A stretch of 64,000 nt of DNA from Pontibaca methylaminivorans (GCF_900156525.1 NZ_FTPS01000001.1:806001-870000), one strand, 5' to 3'; counted from the stretch's first letter, positions 51,717-60,726 are shown. Program-made: numbers and translations. Notes: generated from the letters alone by a model not told the origin.

Positions 51717-51763
51717 CCTTCGGCTTCGGAGGCCGACACTCTATCCAGCTGAGCTACGGGTGC
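51687..51763 (-). tRNA. tRNA-Arg (anticodon CCG)
   Basis: 77 nt including encoded CCA. Acceptor GCACCCG/CGGGTGC, anticodon stem TCGGC/GCCGA with loop CTCCGAA giving anticodon CCG (51727-51729), T-arm ACAGG-TTCGAAT-CCTGT. All stems are perfect. Its 3' end faces the island, as expected for an integration target, and the recombinase remnant reads into it. Confidence 0.97.
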
Positions 51764-51900
51764 CCGGCCCGCGCGACGGGTCGCGGGGCATGAACGCGTC
51801 GTCCGGCCTGCCGGCCCTGCGTCGGGGCCGGATGGTCGTGGCAACGGTCATGGGGGCGGGGTATAGCCGCAAGCTGGGGGCGGTGCAATCGTCAATGCGC

Positions 51901-53121
51901 TCAGCCCAGCAGATCATTGGCCAGTTCGAGCGCATCGACCAGCGCATCGACCTCCTCGCGCGTATTGTAAAGCCCGAAGGAGGCGCGGCAGGTCGCGTTC
52001 AGCCCGAGGAAGGCCATCAGCGGCTCGGCACAGTGATGCCCGGCACGCACGGCAACGCCCTTCTTGTCGAGGATCGTCGAAATGTCATGGGCATGGGCGG
52101 CGCCGTTCAGGGTAAAGGAAAAGATCGCCGCCTTGTCGGGCGTCGTTCCCTGCTGGTTGAGCCAGTTCAGCCCGTCCAGGCGCTCGCGGGCATAGTCACG
52201 CAGGCCGCCTTCGTGCGCGGCGATATTGTGCATGCCCAGATCCATCAGATATTCGAGCGCCGCGCCAAGCCCGATGATCTGCACGATTCCCGGGGTCCCG
52301 GCTTCGAACTTTAGCGGTGGATCGGCATAGGTCACGCGCTCTTTCGTGACTTCGCGGATCATGTCGCCGCCGCCGATGAAGGGGCGCATCTCGGCCATGC
52401 GTTCCGATTTCACATAGATCGCGCCCGACCCCGACGGGCCATAAAGCTTGTGCCCGGTGATGGCGTAGAAATCGCAGCCGATGTCGGCCACGTCGACCGG
52501 CAGGTGAACCGCGCCCTGACTGCCGTCGACCAGCACCGGCACGCCCGTTGCATGGGCGCCTTCGGTGATCGCCTTCACGTCGACGACGGTGCCGAGCACG
52601 TTCGAACAATGGGTCACCGCAACCAGTTTCGTGCGCGGCCCGATGGCGTCGATCACCTTTTCCGGGTCGAGCGCCCCGGTCGCATCCGCATCCACCCATT
52701 TCAGCACCACGCCCTGACGTTCGCGCAGGAAATGCCAGGGCACGATATTGGCGTGGTGTTCCATCACCGACAGCACGATCTCGTCGCCCGCCTGCATGCG
52801 CGGCATGGCCCAGCCATAGGCGATCATGTTGATCCCCTCGGTCGAGCCCGAATTCATGACGATCTCGTGTTCGTCCGGGGCCTTCAGGAACCGCGCGATG
52901 GTGCCGCGCACGGCTTCGTATTTCTCGGTCGCGATGTTGGAAAGGTGATGCAGCCCGCGATGGACGTTGGAATATTCCTCGGCATAGCCGCGCAACACGG
53001 CGTCGATGACCGCCTGCGGCTTCTGGGCCGAGGCCCCGTTGTCGAGATAGACCAGCGGCCTGCCGTTGATCTCGCGCGACAGGATCGGGAAATCGGAACG
53101 GATCTTGTCGATGTCATACAT
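51901..53121 (-). CDS. sufS: SufS cysteine desulfurase
   Basis: Removes sulfur from cysteine with PLP and supplies it for Fe-S assembly. 406 residues. The start at 53121 gives 'MYDIDKIRSDFPIL'. PLP lysine K225 in 'ITGHKLYGPSG', persulfide cysteine C379 in 'NATCRASFGLYN', and 'RAGHHCAEPLM' typical of group II desulfurases. No sufE or sufU is visible. It is the last gene of the suf run and overlaps the preceding membrane gene by 8 bp. Confidence 0.95.
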   Translation of the reverse strand: MYDIDKIRSDFPILSREINGRPLVYLDNGASAQKPQAVIDAVLRGYAEEYSNVHRGLHHLSNIATEKYEAVRGTIARFLKAPDEHEIVMNSGSTEGINMIAYGWAMPRMQAGDEIVLSVMEHHANIVPWHFLRERQGVVLKWVDADATGALDPEKVIDAIGPRTKLVAVTHCSNVLGTVVDVKAITEGAHATGVPVLVDGSQGAVHLPVDVADIGCDFYAITGHKLYGPSGSGAIYVKSERMAEMRPFIGGGDMIREVTKERVTYADPPLKFEAGTPGIVQIIGLGAALEYLMDLGMHNIAAHEGGLRDYARERLDGLNWLNQQGTTPDKAAIFSFTLNGAAHAHDISTILDKKGVAVRAGHHCAEPLMAFLGLNATCRASFGLYNTREEVDALVDALELANDLLG

Positions 53122-53704
53122 GAACCGGGGCCTCCAGAATCGAGCTGCCAACCACGCTGAGAAGCAGGGACACCGCCAGAAGGCCGACGAGGGCCGACAC
53201 GATCAGCACTCCGGCCGCCCGCAGCAGCGAGCCGAATCCATGGGCCTGGTTGATGAAATGCAGCATGATGAAGATGCCGTAGAACAGCGCGGCAAAGACC
53301 ACCAGCGCCGAAAGCGGCGGAACCGCCAGCGCCAGCACCAGCGCCAGCACCTGCACCCCGAGGCGGAGCGCCTGAAGCCAGACCACGAGCACGAGAATAT
53401 CCTCGAGCGTGCCCGTTCCCCCGATCATCCGCCCGGCGCGATGCACCGCCACCACGCTCAGCACCAGCGTAACGGTGACGATCAGCAGGAAAAAGAACGG
53501 TGACGGCAGCATTGCCGCGAATTCCGGCGGCGGCGGCAACAGCACCCCCGACAGGGCAAACAGGAAGGCATTCAGCACCGCGACGAGGAACAGCGCCGTC
53601 CACAGCACCATTGGCGCAAGGCGCAGCCCGATCAATGCCTTCGCCGCCTCGGCCGGGCGGGCGAGCGTCTGCAGGATCAGCATGTTCCAGTTGATCGCGA
53701 TCAT
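53114..53704 (-). CDS. YIP1-like membrane protein
   Basis: 196 residues, five predicted membrane helices, with 'LARPAEAAKALIGLRL' at the N-terminus and 'GTLEDILVLVVWLQALRLGV' in the middle, as in Yip1-domain proteins. The ATG at 53704 overlaps the stop of the preceding gene by one base (TGATG), indicating coupling. Embedded in the suf operon between sufD and sufS; function unknown. Confidence 0.75.
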   Translation of the reverse strand: MIAINWNMLILQTLARPAEAAKALIGLRLAPMVLWTALFLVAVLNAFLFALSGVLLPPPPEFAAMLPSPFFFLLIVTVTLVLSVVAVHRAGRMIGGTGTLEDILVLVVWLQALRLGVQVLALVLALAVPPLSALVVFAALFYGIFIMLHFINQAHGFGSLLRAAGVLIVSALVGLLAVSLLLSVVGSSILEAPVHV

Positions 53705-54201
53705 CACGCCGCCCCTTTGTCAGTCCGCCGTTCCGCCTCGACCAGCGACGAAATCCAGAACCACGCAAACACCAGCCACCAGAGAATGCCAACCCCCGAA
53801 AGCGCGGGGCCGGGGCCGATGAACCCCGCCACCAGCCCGTGCAGCAGCAGCAGCGGCGTCGAGGCGAGCAGCGACCAGAACAGCGCGAGCCGCGCTCCGA
53901 ACCAGCTTCCCCTGCCGCCGATGACGCGTGCCACCACATGCGAGAGCGCCGCCACGCCGTAAAGCGCAAGCGGGGCGATGAACACGAGCCCGAGCAGCGC
54001 GCTGCCCATCAGCATGTTCAGATCCTCGCCGCCAAGATGGGCCTCGCGGGCAAGACGCGGCATCTGCGCGACAAAGACCAGGACGCAGGCGCCCATGAGA
54101 AAGACGAGCGCGCGATCCTCGCGCTCGCCCATCGCAAGCAGCCGCCCCATCACGCGGCGCGGCGCGCCGTAAGTGGCGACAATATCGCGCGTGACCGCCA
54201 T
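53704..54201 (-). CDS. YIP1-related membrane protein
   Basis: 165 residues with about four membrane helices. N-terminal cytoplasmic segment 'TRDIVATYGAPRRVMGRLLA', then helices near 33-50, 68-90, 103-125 and 130-150. A similar topology to the next gene suggests a related pair. It starts directly after the sufD stop (TGA-ATG). Function unknown. Confidence 0.7.
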   Translation of the reverse strand: MAVTRDIVATYGAPRRVMGRLLAMGEREDRALVFLMGACVLVFVAQMPRLAREAHLGGEDLNMLMGSALLGLVFIAPLALYGVAALSHVVARVIGGRGSWFGARLALFWSLLASTPLLLLHGLVAGFIGPGPALSGVGILWWLVFAWFWISSLVEAERRTDKGAA

Positions 54202-55482
54202 TCAGCGGCGCCGGTCGAGCCAACCTTCGAGACACGTGACCACGTCCTCGGAGAGACGCTCGTCCTCGATCTCGTCGACCGCCTCGCCCAGGAAGGCCAG
54301 CGTCAGAAGATCGACCGCCCGCGCCTCGGGCACCCCGCGCGACCGCAGGTAGAACAGCCCCACCTCGTCGATGGCGCCGCTCGTGCAGCCGTGGGAACAG
54401 GCCACGTCATCGGCGTGGATCTCGAGCTCCGGCTTGGCCAGGAACTGGCTGTCGTGATCCAGCATCAGCGACTGGCTGAGCTGATAGGCGTCGGTCTTCT
54501 GCGCATCGGGCCGCACCAGGATCTTGCCCTGGAAGACGCCCACGGCACCGTTGCGCAGCACCTTCTTGAACACCTGGCGGCTTTCGCAATGGGGCGCGCT
54601 ATGGGTGATGAACACCGTGTCGTCGTGGTGAAAATCGCCATCACCCACACAGGCCCCGGCGATATGGGTCAGCGCATCGCGTCCGGTCAGTTCCACCACC
54701 GTCTCGTTGCGGATCAGATGCCCGTTCAGCGTCATGGTGAAGGACTTGAAGACCGATCCCGTGCCCAGTTGCGCAAAGACATGGGTGGCGGCGCTGCGGT
54801 CGTGATCGCGCCCCTGCGCGCGCACATGGTGCAGTTTGCCCCCGTCGGCGATGTCGATCTCGGTGCAGGAACTGAACCGCGCCCCGCCGGCCCCGTTTTC
54901 GAGCACGGTCACCTCGGCCCCGGCATCCACCCGCACGATATGATGCAGCATCGGGTCGGAGCTTTCGGATTCATGGCGATAGATGATTCCGATCGGCTTT
55001 GACGGGGTCGCCATCACATGGATCAGGGCACCGTCGGTTGCAAAAGCGGTGTTCAGCGCCGCGAGCGGACGGGCGACGGGGCTCTGACCGCGCTCTTCGA
55101 GCGTGCCGTAAATGTCCCGTGCCCAGTGAATATCCGCTGCGGCGGTCTCGGCCAGGCGTTCGATCCGCACGCCCTCAAGCGCAAGGTCATCCGAAGCCTC
55201 GGCATCGAACACCCCGTCCACGAAGACGATGCGAAGCTGGTCGATCTCCTCGAAGGGCATGGCGTCGGCGCCGGCAAATGCGGCCGCCGCGGGCGGCGTC
55301 GGCTGCACCAACTGTTCGGGCCGCGTGAAGCGCCAGTATTCGTCGCGCCGCCAGGGCATCCCCATCCGCTGCACCCGCTCGAGCGCGGCCCGCCGTGCAG
55401 GCGCGCTCCAGCCGCCTTCGGGTAAGGTGAGCGCGGCAAGCCGCGCGTCGGTCGCGTTCTGCTTGATCTCGGGAAGTGCCAT
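54202..55482 (-). CDS. sufD: Fe-S assembly scaffold protein SufD
   Basis: 426 residues, right-handed parallel beta-helix protein that pairs with SufB in the SufBCD scaffold. The core segments 'GGKLHHVRAQGRDHDRSAATH' (quoted in part), 'RNETVVELTGRDA' and 'CSHGCTSGAIDEVGLFYLRS' (with the conserved His) are present. Located one base after sufC on the minus strand. Confidence 0.92.
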   Translation of the reverse strand: MALPEIKQNATDARLAALTLPEGGWSAPARRAALERVQRMGMPWRRDEYWRFTRPEQLVQPTPPAAAAFAGADAMPFEEIDQLRIVFVDGVFDAEASDDLALEGVRIERLAETAAADIHWARDIYGTLEERGQSPVARPLAALNTAFATDGALIHVMATPSKPIGIIYRHESESSDPMLHHIVRVDAGAEVTVLENGAGGARFSSCTEIDIADGGKLHHVRAQGRDHDRSAATHVFAQLGTGSVFKSFTMTLNGHLIRNETVVELTGRDALTHIAGACVGDGDFHHDDTVFITHSAPHCESRQVFKKVLRNGAVGVFQGKILVRPDAQKTDAYQLSQSLMLDHDSQFLAKPELEIHADDVACSHGCTSGAIDEVGLFYLRSRGVPEARAVDLLTLAFLGEAVDEIEDERLSEDVVTCLEGWLDRRR

Positions 55483-55483
55483 G

Positions 55484-56239
55484 TCACGCCACCTCGGCCA
55501 GGATATCGGCGTAACCGTTGTTCTCGACCTCGATCGCGAGTTCCGGCCCGCCCGATTTCACGATCCGCCCGTCGGCCATGATATGCACCACGTCGGGCTG
55601 GATGTGATTGAGCAGCCGCTGATAATGGGTGATCAGAAGAAAGCCGCGCTCGGGGCTGCGCAGGCTGTTCACGCCATCCGCAACCAGCTTCATCGCGTCC
55701 ACATCAAGCCCCGAATCGGTCTCGTCGAGGATGCACATGCGCGGCGCGAGCATGGCCATCTGCAGGATTTCGTTGCGCTTTTTCTCGCCTCCCGAAAATC
55801 CGACATTGACCGGGCGCTTGAGCATCTCGGCGTCGATCTTCAGATCCTTCGCATGTTCGCGCACCAGCTTGAGGAAATCGGCCGAACTGAGCTCCGCCTC
55901 GCCGCGTGCCTTGCGCTGTGCATTCAGCGCGGTGCGCAGGAATGTCATGTTGCCGACGCCCGGGATTTCGACCGGATACTGGAAGGCAAGGAACAGCCCC
56001 GCCGCGGCGCGGTCCTCGGGATCGAGGTCCAGAAGATCGGTCCCGTCGAGCGTCGCGCTGCCCGACATCACCTCGTAACCCGGCCGCCCCGAAAGCACAT
56101 AGGCGAGCGTCGATTTACCGGACCCGTTCGGCCCCATGATCGCATGCACTTCGCCGGCCCCGACATCAAGGCTCAGCCCCTTGAGGATGGCCTTGTCCTG
56201 CTCGGCAAGCTCGACGTGCAAATCCCTGATTTCAAGCAT
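55484..56239 (-). CDS. sufC: Fe-S assembly ATPase SufC
   Basis: 251 residues. The start at 56239 gives 'MLEIRDLHVELAE'. Walker A 'GPNGSGKST' (36-44), ABC signature 'FSGGEKKRNEI', Walker B 'CILDETDSGLD', and the H-loop 'LLITHYQR'. Powers conformational change of the SufB-SufD scaffold. The upstream in-frame extension covers the neighbouring small gene and is not coding. Confidence 0.95.
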   Translation of the reverse strand: MLEIRDLHVELAEQDKAILKGLSLDVGAGEVHAIMGPNGSGKSTLAYVLSGRPGYEVMSGSATLDGTDLLDLDPEDRAAAGLFLAFQYPVEIPGVGNMTFLRTALNAQRKARGEAELSSADFLKLVREHAKDLKIDAEMLKRPVNVGFSGGEKKRNEILQMAMLAPRMCILDETDSGLDVDAMKLVADGVNSLRSPERGFLLITHYQRLLNHIQPDVVHIMADGRIVKSGGPELAIEVENNGYADILAEVA

Positions 56240-56321
56240 AATCCCGTTCCTTCCTGCAACGCCAGAGGCGTCGTTTCCATTCATCCGCACATCCGTGCGC
56301 TCATCTATCTGCCCGCCGGAG

Positions 56322-56606
56322 TCAGCCTGCGGGCGGGTCTTCCGGCTCCGCCGCCCCGTCGCGCCCGGCGCTTTCCGCACCCGCTCGCACCGCGGCGGTG
56401 CGGCGCAGCTCCCGCGCCTCGACCAGCCACACCACCAGCGCCGCCACAAGCCGCCCCGCAAGCGCACCGAGCCCGATCCCGAGAATCGGCGAGGCATGGG
56501 CGCTCGCATTGACCCAGAAGATCCCGAGCAGCCCGCCGAGCCCGGTCAGCCCATAGACCGGCAGCGCCCGGCTCCAGCGAGACCGGTCCGCTGTCCCGTC
56601 AGCCAA
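56322..56606 (-). CDS. small two-helix membrane protein within the suf operon
   Basis: 94 residues from a TTG at 56606, which has a GGAGGGG site inside the end of sufB and overlaps its stop by 8 bp. Two hydrophobic helices ('[16 protein letters not shown]', '[20 protein letters not shown]') and a charged, proline-rich tail. I know of uncharacterised small membrane proteins at this position in Rhodobacteraceae suf operons but no function. Confidence 0.6.
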   Translation of the reverse strand: MADGTADRSRWSRALPVYGLTGLGGLLGIFWVNASAHASPILGIGLGALAGRLVAALVVWLVEARELRRTAAVRAGAESAGRDGAAEPEDPPAG

Positions 56607-58125
56607 CCGACCCCTCCAGCGAGATCGCCACCAGTTGCTGCGCCTCCATGGCGAACTCCATCGGCAGGGCCTGAAGCACATCCTTGCAGAAGCCGTTCAC
56701 CACCAGCGCCACCGCGTCTTCCTCGCTGACGCCCCGGGCGCGGCAATAGAACAGCTGGTCCTCGTCCACCTTCGAGGCGGTCGCCTCGTGCTCGATCCGG
56801 GCCGAGTTGTTCTTCGCCTCGATATAGGGCACCGCATGGGCACCGCATTTGTCGCCGATCAGCAGGCTGTCGCACTGGGTATAGTTGCGCGCATTCTCGG
56901 CCTTGGGATGAACCGACACCAGCCCGCGATAGGTGTTCTGCGACTGTCCGGCGCTGATCCCCTTCGAGACGATGCGCGAGCGGGTGTTCTTGCCAAGATG
57001 CTGCATCTTGGTGCCGGTATCCGCCTGCTGCCTGTTGTTGGTGATCGCCACCGAATAGAATTCGCCCTGGCTGCCGTCACCGCGCAGGATGCAGGAGGGG
57101 TATTTCCAGGTGATCGCCGATCCGGTCTCGACCTGCGTCCACATCATCTTGGCCCGGTCGCCCCGGCAGTCGGCGCGCTTGGTGACGAAGTTGTAGATCC
57201 CGCCCCGGCCCTCTTCGTCGCCCGGATACCAGTTCTGGACCGTGGAATATTTCACCTCGGCGTCTTCCTCGACGATGATCTCGACCACCGCCGCATGCAG
57301 CTGCGCCGTGTCGCGTTTGGGCGCGGTGCAGCCCTCCAGATAGCTGACGTAAGAGCCCTTGTCGGCGATGATCAGCGTGCGCTCGAACTGTCCGGTGTTT
57401 TCCGCGTTGATGCGGAAATAGGTCGAAAGCTCCATCGGGCAGCGCACGCCCGGCGGCACATAGACGAAGGATCCGTCCGTGAACACGGCCGAGTTCAGCG
57501 TCGCATAATAGTTGTCCGACATCGGCACCACAGATCCGAGGTATTTCTTCACCAGTTCCGGGTGCTCGCGGATCGCCTCGCTGATCGGGCAGAAGATCAC
57601 GCCCGCCTTTTTCAGGTCTTCCTGAAAGGTGGTGCCGATCGACACGCTGTCGAAAACCGCGTCCACCGCGACCCGGCGCCCGTCGGCCGGCACCGCCTCG
57701 GCCCCCTCGACCCCGGCCAGAATCTTCTGTTCCTCGAGCGGAATGCCGAGCTTGGCATAGGTCGCCAGCAGCTTGGGATCGACCTCGTCGAGCGACTTCG
57801 GCTTGACCATCATGCTCTTGGGACGGGCATAGTAATACTGATCCTGAAAGTCGATCTCGGGATAGTTCAGCATCGCCCAGGCCGGCTCTTCCTTGGTGAG
57901 CCAGCGCTCATAAGCCTTGAGCCGCCACTCGGTCATCCACTCCGGCTCGTCGTTCTTCTCGCTGATCAGGCGCACGATATCGGCATTCAGGCCCTTGGGC
58001 GCGAATTCCATCTCGATCTCGGTTTCCCAGCCGTGCTTGTAGGTGCCGGCATAGTCCTGGACCGCCTTCACCGTGTCCTGATCGACGCCTTCCTTGACCT
58101 GAATATCCTGGTCCAGTGCGGTCAT
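56599..58125 (-). CDS. sufB: Fe-S assembly scaffold protein SufB
   Basis: 508 residues, normal for SufB. '[20 protein letters not shown]', '[20 protein letters not shown]' (which carries the conserved cysteine region) and '[20 protein letters not shown]' are diagnostic. With SufC and SufD it forms the scaffold on which clusters are built from SufS-derived sulfur. It follows the NifS-like gene by 32 bp. Confidence 0.96.
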   Translation of the reverse strand: MTALDQDIQVKEGVDQDTVKAVQDYAGTYKHGWETEIEMEFAPKGLNADIVRLISEKNDEPEWMTEWRLKAYERWLTKEEPAWAMLNYPEIDFQDQYYYARPKSMMVKPKSLDEVDPKLLATYAKLGIPLEEQKILAGVEGAEAVPADGRRVAVDAVFDSVSIGTTFQEDLKKAGVIFCPISEAIREHPELVKKYLGSVVPMSDNYYATLNSAVFTDGSFVYVPPGVRCPMELSTYFRINAENTGQFERTLIIADKGSYVSYLEGCTAPKRDTAQLHAAVVEIIVEEDAEVKYSTVQNWYPGDEEGRGGIYNFVTKRADCRGDRAKMMWTQVETGSAITWKYPSCILRGDGSQGEFYSVAITNNRQQADTGTKMQHLGKNTRSRIVSKGISAGQSQNTYRGLVSVHPKAENARNYTQCDSLLIGDKCGAHAVPYIEAKNNSARIEHEATASKVDEDQLFYCRARGVSEEDAVALVVNGFCKDVLQALPMEFAMEAQQLVAISLEGSVG

Positions 58126-58157
58126 TTGATCCTCCTTGCAATCGCGCCCTGCGGCGC

Positions 58158-59201
58158 CTACGCCACCCGGGCGCGGTATCTGCTTTCACACGCCAGCCAG
58201 CTTTCGGCAAAGCGCATCACGTCATCTTCATCCGTATCGAGCCCGAGCGAGATTCGCAGCGCGCTGCGCGCCACGTCCTCCCCGAGCCCCATCGCCCGCA
58301 GCACGGCGCTCTCGCGCACCTTGCCGCTCGAACAGGCCGAGCCGGCGCTGACGGCAAAACCGGCAAGATCCATCTGCATCACCTGTGTCTCGGACTTCCA
58401 GCCCGGCCGGGCGACACAAAGCGTGTTCGGAAGCCGGCGCAAACCTTTCCCGATAGAAATAGTCAGCTTCGAGCCGCCGACAAGGGCCTCCTCCAGCCGA
58501 TCGCGCAGGAAAGACACTCTGTCCCACCTGCCCGCCGCAAGATCCCGCGCCGCCGCCTCGGCCGCGGCCCCGAATCCCGCGATTCCGATCAGGTTCTCGG
58601 TCCCCGCACGGCGCCCCATCTCCTGCCCGCCGCCGCGCAGCCGTGCCGCCGGATCGCTGCCGCGCCGCATCACCAGCGCCCCCACGCCCTTGGGCCCGCC
58701 GAGCTTGTGTGCGGAGACCAGCATCATCCCGGCCCCCGCCCAGTTGAAGGCAAAGGGCAGCTTGCCGAACGCCTGCGTCGCATCGCAGACCGCCAGCCCC
58801 TCCGGCAGTTCCTGGATGATGCCGGTCTCCGAATTCGCAAGCTGCAGCACCGAACGCGCCGGATCCCCGATCCGCACCCGGCCCTGCGCATCCACAGCAA
58901 GCGTCGTGTCGACCCAGGCGGCCACCGCCGGATGTTCGATCATCGCACCCGAAAGCCCGCGCCCCGCACAGGCAAGCGCCGCCGCCTCGGTAGCGCCGGA
59001 AGTAAACACCACATCCGCCCCGTCCGCGCCAAGCGCCGCCGCCACCTGGGCACGGGCCCGCTCGATCAGCCCCCGCGCCGCCCGTCCCTCGGCATGGACC
59101 GACGAGGGATTGCCGACCACATCCATCGCCGCGATCATCGCCGCGCGCGCCTCGGCCCGCAGCGGGGTGGTGGCATTGTGATCGAGATAGACCCGTCCCA
59201 T
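58158..59201 (-). CDS. cysteine desulfurase (NifS/IscS group)
   Basis: 347 residues. ATG at 59201; a GTG at 59204 is an alternative. PLP lysine K166 in '[10 protein letters not shown]', sulfur-carrying C290 in '[10 protein letters not shown]', '[13 protein letters not shown]'. This group I enzyme sits with group II SufS in one operon. Its region between iscR and sufB is conserved in Rhodobacteraceae. It is somewhat shorter than IscS (about 400). Confidence 0.92.
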   Translation of the reverse strand: MGRVYLDHNATTPLRAEARAAMIAAMDVVGNPSSVHAEGRAARGLIERARAQVAAALGADGADVVFTSGATEAAALACAGRGLSGAMIEHPAVAAWVDTTLAVDAQGRVRIGDPARSVLQLANSETGIIQELPEGLAVCDATQAFGKLPFAFNWAGAGMMLVSAHKLGGPKGVGALVMRRGSDPAARLRGGGQEMGRRAGTENLIGIAGFGAAAEAAARDLAAGRWDRVSFLRDRLEEALVGGSKLTISIGKGLRRLPNTLCVARPGWKSETQVMQMDLAGFAVSAGSACSSGKVRESAVLRAMGLGEDVARSALRISLGLDTDEDDVMRFAESWLACESRYRARVA

Positions 59202-59239
59202 CACATACCCTTTCCCGGGCCCTGTCCCCGGTCATTCTT

Positions 59240-59296
59240 CTGGCGAGAAATATCCCGGGGGGACTCGCCGCAGGCGAGGGGGGGCAGCGCCCCCCT
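59240..59296. repeat. extragenic palindromic element between iscR and the desulfurase
   Basis: Two adjacent GC hairpins, CTCGCC-gca-GGCGAG (59264-59278) and GGGGGGC-agc-GCCCCCC (59279-59295), next to 'ggcgagaaatatcccgggg' (59242-59260). I recall such a module, ending in a 'GGGATATTT' core on the other strand, as a common intergenic repeat in Rhodobacterales; unverified. Here it is inside the suf operon. Confidence 0.6.
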
Positions 59297-59318
59297 TGTG
59301 GTCCTCCTGCCGCCCCGC

Positions 59319-59780
59319 TCACTCATCGTCCACCACCGCGAACAGGTGCGGCACCGCCGGACAGGGCGCCAATTGGTTGCCCACCACGTCGGACAGGCGC
59401 GCCTGGTGCAGGTAGACATAGACATGGGCGCTCAGCCCTTCCCACAGACGGTTGGTCAGCGACTGCGCCCGGCTCCCCGAGGAGCCCCCCGAGACGCCCG
59501 CGCCACGGTGCATCGCATCCACGGTCTCGTCCACCGCGGTCAGCACCTCGACCACGCGGATCTCGGTCGAGGGCCGCGCCAGGCGATAGCCCCCGCCGGG
59601 GCCGCGCACCGATGTCACGAGGTCAGCCCGGCGCAGCTTGACGAACAGCTGCTCGAGATAGGGCAGCGACACATTCTGCCGCTGTGCGATCTCGCCAAGC
59701 GTCACGAGGCTCCCCTCCGGCTGCAGCGCAAGATCCGCGAGCGCGACCATGGCATAGCGCCCTTTCGTCGACAGTTTCAT
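59319..59780 (-). CDS. iscR: Rrf2-family Fe-S regulator IscR
   Basis: 153 residues. Start at 59780 gives 'MKLSTKGRYAMVALADLA'. The winged helix ('LPYLEQLFVKLRRADLVTSV', 'RGPGGGYRLAR') is Rrf2-type. The region where most IscR proteins carry three cluster-binding cysteines (about 92-106) has none ('HRGAGVSGGSSGSRAQ'); the only cysteine is C140 near the C-terminus. The reported single-cysteine IscR of Rhodobacter is similar. It heads the suf operon and probably represses it when clusters are plentiful. Confidence 0.9.
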   Translation of the reverse strand: MKLSTKGRYAMVALADLALQPEGSLVTLGEIAQRQNVSLPYLEQLFVKLRRADLVTSVRGPGGGYRLARPSTEIRVVEVLTAVDETVDAMHRGAGVSGGSSGSRAQSLTNRLWEGLSAHVYVYLHQARLSDVVGNQLAPCPAVPHLFAVVDDE

Positions 59781-59832
59781 TGCACGCCTCCCGGCCGTCC
59801 CGCCCGCACGACGCGGTTCCCGGCGCAAATCA

Positions 59833-59861
59833 TTGACGTTTTTCGCGCCAATCCCTATGTG
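59833..59861 (+). promoter_or_regulatory. plus-strand promoter candidate for the hydrolase gene
   Basis: TTGACG (59833-59838), 17-bp spacer, TATGTG (59856-59861). It is in the divergent region between iscR and the hydrolase, about 110 bp before the latter's ATG. Confidence 0.45.
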
Positions 59862-59892
59862 CCAGATCAGCGCGGTCCCCCGCCACCACCCG

Positions 59893-59909
59893 TTTAGAAA
59901 GCTTCTAAG
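59893..59909. promoter_or_regulatory. Irr-type iron-control box upstream of iscR
   Basis: TTTAGAA-AGC-TTCTAAG: perfect TTAGAA/TTCTAA arms (59894-59899, 59903-59908) with a three-base centre. This agrees with the Irr (ICE) box consensus described for alphaproteobacteria. It lies about 113 bp upstream of iscR and 62 bp upstream of the divergent hydrolase gene. Confidence 0.7.
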
Positions 59910-59970
59910 GTGTCTTACCGAACTCGTCAAGATTGTTCCGGCACACCGCTGCACAGGATTTGTCGCATCC

Positions 59971-60624
59971 ATGCCCGAGGTCATTTTCCCCGGTCCCGAA
60001 GGTCGGCTCGAAGGCCGCTATCACCCGCAGAAGGAACGTAACGCCCCGATTGCCATCGTCCTGCATCCGCATCCGCAATTCGGCGGGACGATGAACAACA
60101 AGGTCGTCTACAACCTGCATTACGCCTTTCACAACCTCGGCTTCACCGTGCTGCGGTTCAATTTCCGCGGCGTCGGGCGCAGCCAGGGCGAATACGATCA
60201 GGGCGTGGGCGAACTGTCCGATGCGGCCGCCGCGCTGGATTATCTCCAGTCCATGAACAACAGCTTCAAGCACTGCTGGGTCGCGGGGTTTTCCTTCGGC
60301 GCCTGGATCGGCATGCAGCTTCTGATGCGCCGCCCCGAGATCACCGGTTTCGTCAGCGTCTCGCCGCCGGCGAACATGTATGATTTCTCGTTCCTCGCCC
60401 CCTGCCCTTCCTCGGGCCTCATCATCAACGGCGACGCCGACCGGGTGGCGCCGCCCGCCGATACCCGCGCGCTCGTGACCAAGCTGCACGAGCAGAAGGG
60501 CATCACCATCACCCACGAGGAACGCGAGGGCGCCGACCACTTCTTCCAGGATCCGCATATGGAGCCGATGATCGCGACCGTGAGCGATTACGTGAAGCGC
60601 CGCCTGACCGAGACCACCCGTTAA
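59971..60624 (+). CDS. alpha/beta hydrolase family protein
   Basis: 217 residues from the ATG at 59971. 'LHPHPQFGGTMNNKVV' and 'FNFRGVGRSQGEYDQG' followed by nucleophile S108 in 'GFSFGAW' are features of a widespread group of alpha/beta hydrolases (DUF-like 'YsgA/dienelactone' relatives). Likely catalytic Asp in 'GDADRVAPP' and His in 'EGADHFF'. Substrate unknown. The longer in-frame extension upstream overlaps the promoter region. Confidence 0.8.
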   Translation: MPEVIFPGPEGRLEGRYHPQKERNAPIAIVLHPHPQFGGTMNNKVVYNLHYAFHNLGFTVLRFNFRGVGRSQGEYDQGVGELSDAAAALDYLQSMNNSFKHCWVAGFSFGAWIGMQLLMRRPEITGFVSVSPPANMYDFSFLAPCPSSGLIINGDADRVAPPADTRALVTKLHEQKGITITHEEREGADHFFQDPHMEPMIATVSDYVKRRLTETTR

Positions 60625-60690
60625 GGCGATCCGCGCCGCGCCGGGATGCGCGCTTCCAAGCCCCGGCGAGACAGGCTAATGAACGCCACA

Positions 60691-60726
60691 GGCCAGGTTT
60701 CGGGCCAAATTTCGGGCCAGGTCTCG
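60691..60726. repeat. three tandem copies of a 12-bp unit before icd
   Basis: ggccaggtttcg, ggccaaatttcg and ggccaggtctcg follow each other at 60691-60726 in the 130-bp leader of the isocitrate dehydrogenase gene. It is in frame with icd upstream of the chosen start but is probably not translated. It has the same unit length and copy number as the repeat at 5061. Confidence 0.75.
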
